Counted from the first letter of the stretch, positions 11,072 through 21,699 are shown. The stretch: 64,000 bases of DNA from Oreohelix idahoensis (GCA_024509875.1 JAMPIV010000305.1:742501-806500), one strand, 5' to 3'. A program made the numbers and translations. Notes: generated by a model from the sequence alone, not told the origin.

Positions 11072-14000
11072 CTAATTTTGATCACAGGGGTGCCGACTGA
11101 GGAAATCTGCACCGACATTCAATTTGCCTGGGATATATTGGATACTAAACTGATAAGGTTGAAGCAATAAAGACCACCTCAGCAATCTTGCGTTTTCATG
11201 CTTAGCCTGAGATAAGAATACGAGAGGCTGATGATCCGTCTCCACCACAAAAGTCCTACCATACAGATAGATTTGAAACTTCTTTATTGCCCAGATTAAC
11301 GCTAAACATTCTTTTTCGCTTGTGGAGTATCCTTGTTCCGCCTTATTCAATTTGCGGCTTGCATAAGCGACTGGTTTCAGTTCCCCATCAGGTGAAGATG
11401 ATCTTTGCAACAAAGCCCCTCCGAGTCCTACATTACTTGCATCGGTTCTTAAGACAAAGTCCTGTGTCAAATCAGGCAGTTTGAGAATAGGCTTGCTAGT
11501 GAGTTTTTCCTTTAACTCTTGGAACGCTAGTTCACATTGTGCAGTCCAAATAATTTTATCTGGAAGTCCCTTGCGAGTCAGATCAGTCAGAGGAGCACAA
11601 ATAGCGTTAAAATTTTTGATGTATTTCTGATAAAATCCGCATAACGACACGAATGATCGCACGTCCTTTTTTGTTTGTGGCCTAGGTGCTCTCTGCAGTT
11701 TTTCCAAGTTCTTAGGATCAGGGGTCATATTACCCTGATATACAGTGTGTCCCAAGAATTCCAACTCTTTGCATCCAATACAACATTTTGTTGGCCTAGC
11801 AGTTAAGTTCGCCTCCCGAAGTCTATTAAATAACATCTCTAGAGCTTCAATGTGTTCTTCAAATGTCTCTGTGGCGACGAGAATATCATCCATGAAATTC
11901 GTGATACATGGGTTATTCAGGGGATCCAACAATTTGCGCATCATCCTTGAAAACACACTCGGAGCATTTTTCAGTCCGAATGGTAGCATATTGAATTCAT
12001 AATGTCCATCCGAAGTGCTAAAAGCCAAATAAGGTCTCACTTCAGGCTTCACTGGGATCTGGTAATATCCTTTACTAAGATCCACCTTTGAAAAGTATTT
12101 TGCCTTGTTCAGTCTGGCAAATAACTGTTTTGTGTCTGGTAATGGATCCACTTGTCCTTCTGTGACAGCATTCAGTTTCCTGTAATCTATGCACAGTCTG
12201 TGTTCCCCAGACGGTTTTCTCAACAAAACGACACTAGAACTAAAAGATGATTCACTGTGCGAAATAATCCCCTCCTTCAACAAATAATCTATTTCTTCCT
12301 TCAATGCCTTCTCCTTCGCGAACGGAATAGAATAGGCTCTCATACAGATTGGGTTTGAGTCTACCAGTTTCATGTCATACTGTAGCAAATTTGTATGGCC
12401 TGGTTTATCTGTTAATACATCTGTATGTTCCTCCAGAACCTGTTGAACTCTCTCCCTCTGGTTTTTAGTCAGGTGCTTACTGACTTTTACCTGTGCTGCT
12501 GTTTCACAAGGATGTAATGGGTATTCATGTGAGGTGAGTGGTTCCTTTTGCATCTGGGTTGCAATAGCCAAGGTCAATAAGGGGGTGCTTTCCTGGAGTG
12601 GTCTGTCCAGATACTTCTTTAACAGGTTTACATGATAAACTTTCTCCTTCCCCTTTTTGTCAATTTTATAGTTTGTTCTAGACACCTTCTCTAGAACCGT
12701 ATATGGACCTTGCCAACCAATTTGTAATTTATTCTGGCGTCCGGGTAGTAGAAGCAGCGCCTTCTCTCCGACTGCCAGTTCCCTGTCCTTTGCCTTCCTA
12801 TTAAAATATGCTGCATGTTTCTTCCTGGCTTGTTTCAAATTATCATTTGCCAGTTTCCATCCAGCTTTCAAACGAGTGGTCAGTTCGTTCACGTATTGAT
12901 AAGATGAGGTAACAGTCTCTTCTGCCTTCTCATCTGTCCAGGTCCTTAATAAAGCTTCTAATGGACCTTTTATGGGTGTCACAAATAGCAGAGTTGCGGG
13001 AGCCATCCCGGTTGAACTATGTGGTACCTCCCGGTACGCAAACAATGCGGCGGGCAGGAATTGATCCCACAGATCCGGTTTTTCGTGTGCCAGCTTTCTC
13101 AGGATAGAAATGAGAGTCCCGTTGAACCTCTCTACCTGGCCGTTCCCTTGTGGATGGTACGGACTACAATGAAAGTGTCTGGCTTGAAATAGCTTAAAAA
13201 CTTCTTCCGTTAGTTTCCCCTTGAACTGAGAACCATTATCCGTCAAGATTTGATGCGGGAATCCTAATCGGGTAAATATTGTAAGTAGTGCCTCTGCTAC
13301 ATGTTTTGAATCAATTGATGGCAGGGCTACCGCCTCTCCCCACATAGAACAAGTGTCCACCAGAGTAAGGATGTAACTGTTCCTCCTCTTGGTCCGAGTG
13401 AGAGGTCCTACAATATCCACTGCAACCCTCTCAAAAGGTGTTCCCACTATGGGCATTTCCCCTAGAGTTGCAGGAGCAGTCCAGTGCTTTGGAGCTACCC
13501 TTTGACATTCTGGGCAGGATTTGACATATCTTTTTATATCCTCCGTTATCCCTGGCCAGAAGTAATGACAAGCTATACGCTGTCCTGTGGCGCTGATCCC
13601 CATGTGACCACTGAAGGGAATCGCATGCCCGAGTTCCATCACTTTATCTCTATATGAAGTGGGAAGAACCAGCTGGTTGTGACCATTTGTTCCAGTTCCG
13701 GCCTTCCTGTATAAGAGTTTGTTCTTCATGAAATATTCCCCCGTGCTCGGAGGTGTGTGGCATTTGGGCAATTTTTTAAAACATGGCTTGAGTGTCCTAT
13801 CCTCAGCCTGCGCCTTCCTCATCTCCTCTGGATGAGCATTTATAGGTTCACCTTCTTCCTCCTTCTTCTGTGACCTGGTCTGCACTGTCGCCATGATCAC
13901 AGGTTTCTCGGGATTCCCCAAGAAGACGTATCTACACCCCAATATCAGAGGGTAGATTGGTTCATCTATCACTGCTGCTCTGATTTCTCCTTCCACATAG

Positions 14001-14854
14001 CGAGTTTTCACCGTTATCCTTGCGATGGGAAGTGTCATGAGTGGTATGTCCTTAGTCGCCCCTTGTATTTCCACTGTTTCTGTGGTATACTGACTTGGGT
14101 CCACTAGGCTAGACTTCACAACTGAATCATAATCCAAACCTGTATCATAAAGGCACCTTATGGTGACCCCATTACAAATAACATCCTCACAAACTGGGGG
14201 GTGATAAGGTTCCTGTTGTCCATTAGGATTAACCTTTAATCTTTGCGTCCCCGACTTCATTGCAGCAATGTTTGAAGGTTTCCTTCTACAAAATTCGGTG
14301 TTATGGTTATCCTTCTTGCACCATTTACACCATCTTTTTCCTTGGTTCAACGGTTTTCTTTCATTGAACTTTTGGTCATTGAACTGTGAGTTTCTGTCGC
14401 GATAGTCATTTCTTGGCCGCTCAAAGTTTGTCCTACCTTTATTTCCCTGCTCTCTATTATCAAATTTATTAAATTGCTGTGGAGCTTTAAAATTGTCTAT
14501 GTGCTTCTTTTTAGCACCACTTACCTCTGCCTGGGCTGCCTGATACCTCTCAGCAACATTTAAAACCTCCCCCAACTTCTCTGCACCTTGTTCCATGAGA
14601 AATTTTCTCATGTCTGGAGCCATGGACTCTCTCAATTGCTCAATCATGATCATTTCTTTAAGATCTTGGGTCTTCCCCAGAGCCGTCCATTTCTCCAAAT
14701 AGGTTTCTAGTCTAGCAGAGAATTGGTGGTATGTCTCCCCAGACAACAGTTTGGCATTTCTAAATTTCTTACGATAAAATTCACCATTCTTCTCGTACCT
14801 TAATAACAAAGCCTGCTTTAACATGTCATAATTGTCTTGGTCTTCCCTGTTCAT
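11072..14854 (-). CDS. pol: Element 2 Gag C-terminal half plus Pol (protease, integrase, RT, RNase H)
   Basis: 1260 codons, uninterrupted. In order: rest of the capsid-like Gag (1 to about 110); a CCHC zinc knuckle CKWCKKDNHNTEFC near residue 172; aspartic protease with YDTGLDYD (D237); integrase HHCC zinc domain (about 410-450); integrase core with D480, D539 and E575, giving a D,D35E spacing; a GPY-type module near 715-745 (IGWQGPYTVLEK); RT with LCIDYRKLN, FSKVDLSKGYYQI and FMDD (M988); RNase H with LRTDAS and ETDHQPL. RT and RNase H are of Ty3/gypsy type, but integrase lies before RT as in Ty1/copia. That order defines the Gmr1 group. The start ATG overlaps the gag stop (ATGA) in the middle of the capsid region, so it may be a mutational start rather than the native one. 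There is no envelope-like ORF. Confidence 0.93.
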   Translation of the reverse strand: MNREDQDNYDMLKQALLLRYEKNGEFYRKKFRNAKLLSGETYHQFSARLETYLEKWTALGKTQDLKEMIMIEQLRESMAPDMRKFLMEQGAEKLGEVLNVAERYQAAQAEVSGAKKKHIDNFKAPQQFNKFDNREQGNKGRTNFERPRNDYRDRNSQFNDQKFNERKPLNQGKRWCKWCKKDNHNTEFCRRKPSNIAAMKSGTQRLKVNPNGQQEPYHPPVCEDVICNGVTIRCLYDTGLDYDSVVKSSLVDPSQYTTETVEIQGATKDIPLMTLPIARITVKTRYVEGEIRAAVIDEPIYPLILGCRYVFLGNPEKPVIMATVQTRSQKKEEEGEPINAHPEEMRKAQAEDRTLKPCFKKLPKCHTPPSTGEYFMKNKLLYRKAGTGTNGHNQLVLPTSYRDKVMELGHAIPFSGHMGISATGQRIACHYFWPGITEDIKRYVKSCPECQRVAPKHWTAPATLGEMPIVGTPFERVAVDIVGPLTRTKRRNSYILTLVDTCSMWGEAVALPSIDSKHVAEALLTIFTRLGFPHQILTDNGSQFKGKLTEEVFKLFQARHFHCSPYHPQGNGQVERFNGTLISILRKLAHEKPDLWDQFLPAALFAYREVPHSSTGMAPATLLFVTPIKGPLEALLRTWTDEKAEETVTSSYQYVNELTTRLKAGWKLANDNLKQARKKHAAYFNRKAKDRELAVGEKALLLLPGRQNKLQIGWQGPYTVLEKVSRTNYKIDKKGKEKVYHVNLLKKYLDRPLQESTPLLTLAIATQMQKEPLTSHEYPLHPCETAAQVKVSKHLTKNQRERVQQVLEEHTDVLTDKPGHTNLLQYDMKLVDSNPICMRAYSIPFAKEKALKEEIDYLLKEGIISHSESSFSSSVVLLRKPSGEHRLCIDYRKLNAVTEGQVDPLPDTKQLFARLNKAKYFSKVDLSKGYYQIPVKPEVRPYLAFSTSDGHYEFNMLPFGLKNAPSVFSRMMRKLLDPLNNPCITNFMDDILVATETFEEHIEALEMLFNRLREANLTARPTKCCIGCKELEFLGHTVYQGNMTPDPKNLEKLQRAPRPQTKKDVRSFVSLCGFYQKYIKNFNAICAPLTDLTRKGLPDKIIWTAQCELAFQELKEKLTSKPILKLPDLTQDFVLRTDASNVGLGGALLQRSSSPDGELKPVAYASRKLNKAEQGYSTSEKECLALIWAIKKFQIYLYGRTFVVETDHQPLVFLSQAKHENARLLRWSLLLQPYQFSIQYIPGKLNVGADFLSRHPCDQN

Positions 14855-15516
14855 TTAGCAAAGACTTCATAAGAAGTACCTCTCAGTCCCTGTGATAGCT
14901 TTAAACTCCACCTCTCTCTCTCTAACCCATATGTAGTAGCTAATAACTCAAAACGTCCTAGGTACCCCTCTATGTCATCGTCTTTTTCAACAAAATGGTC
15001 TAAATGAAACCCCATAGCTGAGTTTGAGGCTCCCAGACTGGGCGTAGCATCTGAGGCAAAAGGGCTGGCACCATTTTCAGGAGCCTGGCCTTGTAATTCC
15101 AGCTCCCTTAGTCGTAATTCGTGCTCCCTCTGCAACCTTCTATCTTCTGCCTCCCTTTCGGCAGTCAATCTTTTTTCTTCTGCCTCCCTTTCGGCCTTTT
15201 TATCTTCTGCCTCCCTTTTGGCAGTCAATCTTTTTTCTTCTGCCTCCCTTTCGGCCTTTTTATCTTCTGCCTCCCTTTGCTGTCGTTTTTCTTCTGCCTC
15301 AATCTGCAGCCTCTTAGTCTCAGCCTCTAACCTCTTCTCTTCAGCCAACCTTTCAGACTCTAATTTTCTTTCAGCCTCTTTTTCTAATCTTCTTTCTTCC
15401 CGTTCAATATATTTATCACATTCAGCCGTTACGTATTGAATTAAAATCTGACCATCCATTCCCATCTCCTTTGCGGTCAGCACAGCAGCTGATCTAAATT
15501 TTGCTAGCTCCGCCAT
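14851..15516 (-). CDS. gag: Element 2 Gag, N-terminal part
   Basis: 221 codons from an ATG at 15516. The start aligns with the Gag start of element 3 (short hydrophobic/helical N-terminus, then a long E/K/R-rich coiled coil at about residues 35-140). The coiled coil contains tandemly duplicated EAEDKKAEREAEEKRL-type units encoded by a ~60-bp DNA repeat at about 15150-15280. The capsid segment starts after a Ser/Pro linker and is cut by TGA at 14851-14853. The homologous protein of element 3 reads straight through here, so a 1-bp loss is the simplest explanation. The ATGA overlap could allow reinitiation of the downstream frame. Confidence 0.85.
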   Translation of the reverse strand: MAELAKFRSAAVLTAKEMGMDGQILIQYVTAECDKYIEREERRLEKEAERKLESERLAEEKRLEAETKRLQIEAEEKRQQREAEDKKAEREAEEKRLTAKREAEDKKAEREAEEKRLTAEREAEDRRLQREHELRLRELELQGQAPENGASPFASDATPSLGASNSAMGFHLDHFVEKDDDIEGYLGRFELLATTYGLERERWSLKLSQGLRGTSYEVFAK

Positions 15517-15760
15517 ACTTTCTAAACAAATCTAGCAATAAGCAAAGTAAAATTTCCAACCACTAAAGTACTTATAATTATTCTAGACTAAAATAATTCT
15601 AATTAACTAATTAACTAACACTGGCTGTGAAGATTCACCAACTTCTAATTGCCCTTTTAATTTAAAGGGACACTTTTAATTTTAAGGGAATTTTACAATT
15701 TTGTTCCCCTAATTTTATTTCTCCCACCAGGAGATCCTTATATTACTGTTTATGCTAATT

Positions 15761-15779
15761 ATCCCTGGACAAGACCCCA
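15761..15779 (-). promoter_or_regulatory. Element 2 primer-binding site
   Basis: On the minus strand TGGGGTCTTGTCCAGGGAT lies a few bases inside the 5' LTR. It starts with TGG, complementary to a tRNA CCA end. It resembles the tRNA-Pro-type PBS, with some mismatches and one extra base. The tRNA identity is from memory and unconfirmed. Confidence 0.65.
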
Positions 15780-15784
15780 ATATA

Positions 15785-18083
15785 TGTAGTGGTTTTGATG
15801 GTATTGTATGATGGTGATATTACTAAGTGTGATGTATGAGGTCAGCTGTGAAGGCTCCTGAGATAAAATGTAGCTGTGAATTTTCAGAAGGCCTTTCTTG
15901 CTACCACTACGACCTCACACCTATCTTTTTTTCTAATGAATGTGGCTACGTTAAAATCTAGGGTACTGAATGTAATGTGTTGTATTGACATATACAAACA
16001 CACACAGATATTAAATAATATAATATTATCAATAAAATTTAGAACACAATGAACTAAATTCAGCTGGTGAAATTTTAGAAAGTAAATCTTTTTTAAATTT
16101 ATTTGTTCTGAACCAAGGTTTTATTTTGGCCAGAACATATGAAAGATTTTGGAATTTATGAGTGAATGGCATGAATAAATGGCATGATAAATAAAAGGTG
16201 TGTACGTATATAATTTTCACGAGTAGTTATTATTTCTACAGTTCATAGTTTTATTTTCCCTGGGAGAACGATGAATAGATGTGCTGTTGGGGTGGCTTCA
16301 TCCCTCCCTGTCTAAGCCTACCAAACATTGTCCATTAATGATGGAAGGAAATGGGATGTTTTAGTAGTAATTCACTTTGGGTGCTATGTCTATGAAGTTG
16401 GTGTAAATCCAGCAGACCAGCCTGCTTACGTAACTTTGAAAGAGTAGTTCTGGTGCTGGAATCTGGTGGCCCCACCTCTCCGTGCTTGGGGGCAATATAT
16501 CGGGTGGCCCCACCTCTCCGGGCTTGGGGGCAATACAAGGCTGTTCTGCCGAGATGCGACACTGCACGGGTCCTCACTGTCAATTATCTACCCAGCATTT
16601 GACACCACCTTTTGGTGTCAACATAAAAAACTCACAGCTCTGAAATAAAGTATTGGTTTAGGTTCAGAACCTTACCTAAGGAGCCACTTCTACACGTAAC
16701 AATTTACAATAACACCATTTAGACAGGGTCAGATCTCTCTGACCATACAACACACCTTACCAAGTTGGTTTCACATAGGATAAGTTCTCCCAGACTACAT
16801 ATTCCGAAATATGTTTATTAGCTTCTTGCCCTAGGATAGGATAGGTGATTTGTTCCCTGATCTCAACACTTGATCTGTCCTTCCTATTCCTTGCTGGAGT
16901 TTATATATATTGTTTGTCCCTAGACCCTGAACTAGGGCGGGGGGTCTAGAGCAAATCCTTACTTGTTTGTAAGGCTAGATTTCGATATGGCAGTATCAAA
17001 TCACTCGAAACATTAAACAATATTCAAAATATACAAAGAAATAATTTCAATCTTACCAGATTATGAATAAAGAACACAGAAATGCTAGCAAAACTCAGCT
17101 GAGCTGCTGGCTATAGTATGGCGTCCCTGAACTTATTTCTATTTACTTCATTTGAAATCACCACACTTAAAATTTACTGTGTCTATCACTGGACAACTAT
17201 TGAGGAATGGCAAAAAAGCTCGTCTGAGCGCGGATAATATGATTGTCTGTGGCCAATCAATGCCTTGGTTTTTTTTAATTCAAATTTCCTACACTAAAGT
17301 CATTTCAGTCATGCTTCAGTCAAGTATGGATTTTTATCTGTTAGTCCGTCCGTCTCTACTTGCGTTTTCACAAAAAACGTACTTGGTTTTTGAACCAACC
17401 TATCCGTCCCCTCTACAAATTTGCCTGAAAAGTTATTTTTAGCCACAGCTCCCACCAATGTCCCTTCTCTTTCATTCTAACTAGATTTGAACACTTGCGT
17501 CTCAAGGTCGCGATTTTTGTGCAAATTAGTGCCATGTTTGATTCAGTGCAGTCTTTCGCTGATGTGAACAACACAGTCTTTTGTCAATGTCTTCATTATT
17601 ATCTATCCGTCTGTATAAATAAAAGCATATTATTTCACTGCTCAGAATGGGCCATCCGGCCAGCTAATTTTTTATATTCCTAACATTAGTATTAAGAAAA
17701 AGTTACTTTTTTAATTTTGTAATATTTCAAGCATCTGCGTTTGCCGCTGAATTCAAATAAAAGGCTTGGTATCGCATAAGCGTCCCTTTCCGTACCTCGT
17801 GTCAATTTGGGGACGTGCATTTTCCTCCGTTCCCCCCTTCCCCCAAATTGCATCTTCTAAGCCTTGCTAGTCTCACGCAATTTTTCAGTCATATTTTTTT
17901 CCTTTTGATCCGCCGTTCTCATCCCGTTCAAATGGTAACCGTTTTAGCAATTTAATTTCCATGGCGGGTGATGACCCGCGGCGTGGGCGATCATGCCTTC
18001 TAGTAACTTACGCATTCTTTTTATCCCTACATTTTATCCTTTGGAGATATTTTTACGTTGTATCACTTGTTAATTTTATGACA
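15785..18083 (-). repeat. Element 2 LTR, 5' LTR in element orientation
   Basis: 2299 bp, partner of 8684-10984, followed by TSD GACAG at 18084-18088. It would carry the element's promoter for minus-strand transcription. No TATA box was assigned with confidence. Confidence 0.95.
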
Positions 18084-18088
18084 GACAG

Positions 18089-19497
18089 CACGGGGACATT
18101 TTTTCTAAGGATGGCGTACTTTATCGCAGAACGGGCAAGCCTGACCAAGGTTACAACCAGCTCCTAGTACCGAAACAATACAGAAGCCAAATCCTAGAAA
18201 TGGGGCACTCTCTTCCCTTCAGCGGACATATGGGACAGAACGCCACAAACCAACGGATAACTACTCATTATTGGTGGCCAGGAGTAAATACTGAGATTAT
18301 CAGGTATGTCAAATCCTGTGCCCAGTGCCAACATGTACCACCCAAGCAACGGACACCCCCAGTCCACATGGGTGAAATGCCAATAATGGGAACACCATTT
18401 GAACGGGTTGTGATCGACATTTTAGGACCCGTAGAAAGGACTAAATAAAGGAACAGGTTCATCCTGACCTTAGTCGACACATGCACTTTATGGGCAGAAG
18501 CTATCCCGCTAACATGCGCAGATGCCAAGCATGTCGCAGAAGCCCTCGTGCAGATTTTCACTCGGTTGGGATTCTCTCAACAAGTGTTGACGGATAACGG
18601 ATCTCCATACCGGAACCTGTTGATGGATGAGATCGTGAAGATCTTGAGGAACCAACACATCTACATAAAGCCTTTTACTCCGCCGGAAATGGGCTCGTGG
18701 AACGTGTTAACGGAAACCTCAACATGATGTTAAGTAAACTGGCACAAGTGAAACCTGAAGATTGGGATCTTTGTATTCCTGCAGCGTTATTTGGCTACAG
18801 AGAATCTCCTCATACTTCCACAGGATTTCCGCCAGCAATGCTTTTATTCGGCAGACCTATTAAGGGGCCGCTTGAAGCCTTACTCAGGTCGCTGACAGAC
18901 CAGAAGGCTGATGAGACAGTTGTCTCAGCAAGTAAATATGTGTCGGATTTAAAGGAAATGTTGAAACTAGGATGGGATCTAGCAACGACCAACTTTAAGC
19001 GAGCACGCACAAAGCACGCTAACTGATACAGGAAAGTCGCGAAAGAGAGAGAACTGGAAGCAGGAGAGAACGTTTTGGTGTTACTCTCCACCGGGAACAA
19101 CAAACTGAGGATCGGATGGCAAGGGCCGTTTACCGCCCTGAAAAAGATTTCTAAGGCTAACTACCAGATCTCTATTAAAGGAAAGGAGAAGGTTTTCCAT
19201 TTAAATCTGTTAATGAGATACTTGGAAAGACCGTTGCCGACCTCCGAACATCTCCTGACGATTGCCAGAATTGACGAAGATGACGATAGTGGCAGGGAAA
19301 TTCCACCGCGCACACACGAAATCTTTCAAAAATGTCAAAAGCGGCGACGCTCTTTCAAGCGCGCACGGAAGACATTCCAGAGAAAGGAAACTTTGGGAGT
19401 AGACTTGAGTAGGAATTGGAGAGAGACGGAGGGGGGAGATGAGAGGGAAGAGAACAGACACCCTGAAGCTACGAATATAGGAAATTTATTTCCATAA
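18089..19497 (+). pseudogene. int: Element 1 integrase, RT and RNase H deleted
   Basis: Resumes the pol frame of element 1 after the nested insertion. Visible are the integrase zinc domain (GHSLPFSGHMG ... CAQCQ, about 18200-18340), the catalytic core beginning ERVVIDILGP (about 18400), LTDNGSP near 18588, and a damaged stretch near 18665-18690 where the catalytic Glu region needs a frame change (NGLVERVNG sense is recovered). A TAA interrupts at 18446-18448 and a TGA at 19024-19026. The GPF module is near 19120. Soon after (about 19340-19400) the sequence jumps to the end of RNase H (DLSRNW..., about 19402), so about 1.3 kb that encodes RT and most of RNase H in element 3 is missing. Confidence 0.85.
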
Positions 19498-19524
19498 CGT
19501 AGACATGGAGTGCTTCCATATCTT

Positions 19525-19539
19525 AAAGGGGGGACGTTC
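19525..19539 (+). promoter_or_regulatory. Element 1 polypurine tract
   Basis: AAAGGGGGGACGTTC immediately before a TGTCGCAT LTR start. It matches the position and form of AAAAGTGGGGACGAT before the 3' LTR of element 3. Confidence 0.7.
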
Positions 19540-20640
19540 TGTCGCATAGAGATTTATGATCAATAAATTTTCTATATTCTTTTCTTTTCTACCCGTGTCC
19601 TCTACTTTATTATCGCTCTTTTATCATTTTCCTTGGTTTTTTTCGCATTCGTTCGTTTGCGACAAAATATATTTTCCCATTCTGACTTTGCCGTTTCTTT
19701 TCTCGTACTGGTAACGCATCGTATTGCATAATCGTGTCAGTCCCTGGACGAGACGAAATACTGTGAAATTCGTCTCGATAGACATGGGAGGGCAGACATA
19801 TCGTCTAACATTTTCATCTGACAGGGCGCTCTACGGTTAAGTTTCTCGGTGTTAGGTGTGAACGGCGCCCTCATGCATAAGCTCAGAAATGAGACATGTC
19901 GGACGGAGGTGTCGAAGACGCGTTGTGGCAGTTAGGGCCTGCGTCTAGTATGTGAAGTGTTAAGAGGGGGGGGGGGGAAATAGAGAGAAACCGGCGCTAT
20001 TTCGGGTTTTCGTAATAGCGTGGGAGCCTTTGTCCGTTTTCAGATATCTTACCCAGAGTTTTAGACTAGACATTCGTACTCCTAGTTGCAGTAGACGTGG
20101 TCGCTTCGTTCTAGATACTTATATTTATAGTGAAACTCTTAGTTTCGTATTGATACCCGTAGTTCTGTTTGGAGGTAAATATTATATTATATATCTATTA
20201 GAATTGAGTGATTTAGGGATAATCGCCTATTACATTTCACTAGTTTCTTTTATGCAGAAGAAATTAATTTATAAGTCTGTTATATTCTCTAGTGACGTGT
20301 TTCAGTGGAAAGCGGAATAAATTATAATTTCTAGCTTAAACTCATGCAGCTATAAATAAATTTAATTTAACTGCTAAATATTCAGTCGAGAATATTTTAA
20401 AACTAACTTATAACTGCACTGATTCATCATTGAGTATTGACGAAATACGTATGTATTTCTAATTCATGATGATTGATTGTATGAATTATACCTTATTTCA
20501 CGGGAGTTTTAAACGATAAGTCAAGCTCTCCGCTTGCAGTTTATAATGTAAGTTATAACCGAGTACATAGTATGTATAAGTATTTTATATGTTGTTTTTC
20601 TTTATTCAGAGAAAACTGAGGTAGCCCAACTCTACCAGCG
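19540..20640 (+). repeat. Element 1 3' LTR (right end not located)
   Basis: Starts TGTCGCAT after the polypurine tract. Diverged but collinear similarity to the element 3 LTR is visible: the inverted-repeat block at 19749-19777, the TTTCAGTGGAAAGCGG stretch near 20298 and the TTTTTCTTTATTCAGAGA stretch near 20596. If the whole 2.4 kb LTR were present it would end near 21.9 kb, but I could not trace it past about 20640. Confidence 0.6.
19749..19777 (+). other. LTR hairpin, element 1 copy
   Basis: CGAGACGAA and TTCGTCTCG form a 9-bp perfect stem around an 11-base loop. The same stem with changed but still pairing bases is in both LTRs of element 3 (44882-44917 and 59061-59096). Confidence 0.6.
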
Positions 20641-21699
20641 TTTTGTACGGAGAAATATCTGTGAAGAACTAAACCATTTTTTTCTTAAAGACTTGGGTGT
20701 ATAAAGTAAAACATGTCTAGATTGCATTGGCATCCAGAACGACAGAGTACCCATTACATAAACTTTTTTTAAGATTTAATGAAGTAACGGGCCCATCGAG
20801 CCTGATTTAATTCTTCCAGAGAAAAACCTCTAGTACATTTCAGCCCTTGTGGCAATCAAAATATTAATATCAGTAACATTCCAACGGAGTTTTGACTAGT
20901 GGTGGTGTGACCAAATCAAGTCCTATACTGAGAGAAGGCACCGACCTGACATTCCTCATTACTAGAAACCTAAGCTATTGACACTATGCGCGCTGTTAAC
21001 GTTCGTGCCTAGACAATGTTAATGTGACTTACACAGATATCCATAAATAAGAATAACCAATAAAACGTTCCCTGAAGTAGTGAATTCAACCCGTCTTTTT
21101 GGAACTGGGGTTCTCTTGGCCAAGACTACCATTGGAGAGTCTGTATGTGCATGTCCTAAAAATTGTTTTTCCAGAAGTTGCTACCAAAGCTGTAAGTACG
21201 AAATGAAAGCACGTGATCACGGCTGACTGCATAGAGTGAATGCAGGACTGTGTGATTCCTTTATTGTTGTATTTTGGCACCCATTTTGCTGTCTTAAATT
21301 TCTTTATGCAAGTTTTTGTTGCTAACAATATTTTTCCTTAGGATAGATCAGAGTATCCAAGTCTGTTCATACCTTTAAAGGGAAATCTTAGACTAAATCA
21401 TATGTATCCGTGACTCTTTGGGGCTATCACTTTTCTTCTAACAGGACTGTGGGCTATACATCGAGGGAAAGGATTATACCAATGGGTCTATCATTCTTGT
21501 AGAAATTCATTGAGTTTATGACTATTTGTATATGTTTGATGTAATTTTATATGTTGTGATGGAAGTTTATTATGATAATTAAACTTCACGTAACTTATTC
21601 CAGTGTGTCGGTCAGTTCGTTCCCAATTATCTATATTTCCATTGTCATAGTTTTCACGTCTGCGTGTCTATTGTAGTCACTTATGTGTGTGTGTATGGG

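Larger units (their letters stand above)
8684..18083 (-). mobile_element. Element 2: complete Gmr1-like LTR retrotransposon nested in element 1
   Basis: 9400-bp element with two long LTRs (8684-10984 and 15785-18083), TG...CA ends and a 5-bp TSD, GACAG. It sits in the pol frame of element 1 between the protease and integrase coding parts. On the minus strand the order is 5' LTR (15785-18083), primer-binding site, gag, pol, polypurine tract, 3' LTR (8684-10984). The LTRs differ at tens of positions by eye, concentrated toward the 10.2-10.9 / 17.3-17.9 kb ends and including a poly-C tract, so it is older than element 3. Pol is fully open; gag is separated from it by a frame change. Its LTR is unrelated in most of its length to that of element 3, so it represents a separate family, with a solo LTR at 37389-41179. 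Confidence 0.95.

Noticed and set aside
14840..14870. Programmed -1 frameshift between gag and pol in element 2
   Set aside because: No slippery heptamer was seen. The break is inside the capsid domain, and the homologous element reads through. Indel or reinitiation is more likely.
16029..16648. Short frames of 60-82 codons repeated in both LTRs of element 2 (also 8926-9545)
   Set aside because: Identical because the LTRs are copies. No family resemblance was seen, and they overlap on both strands.
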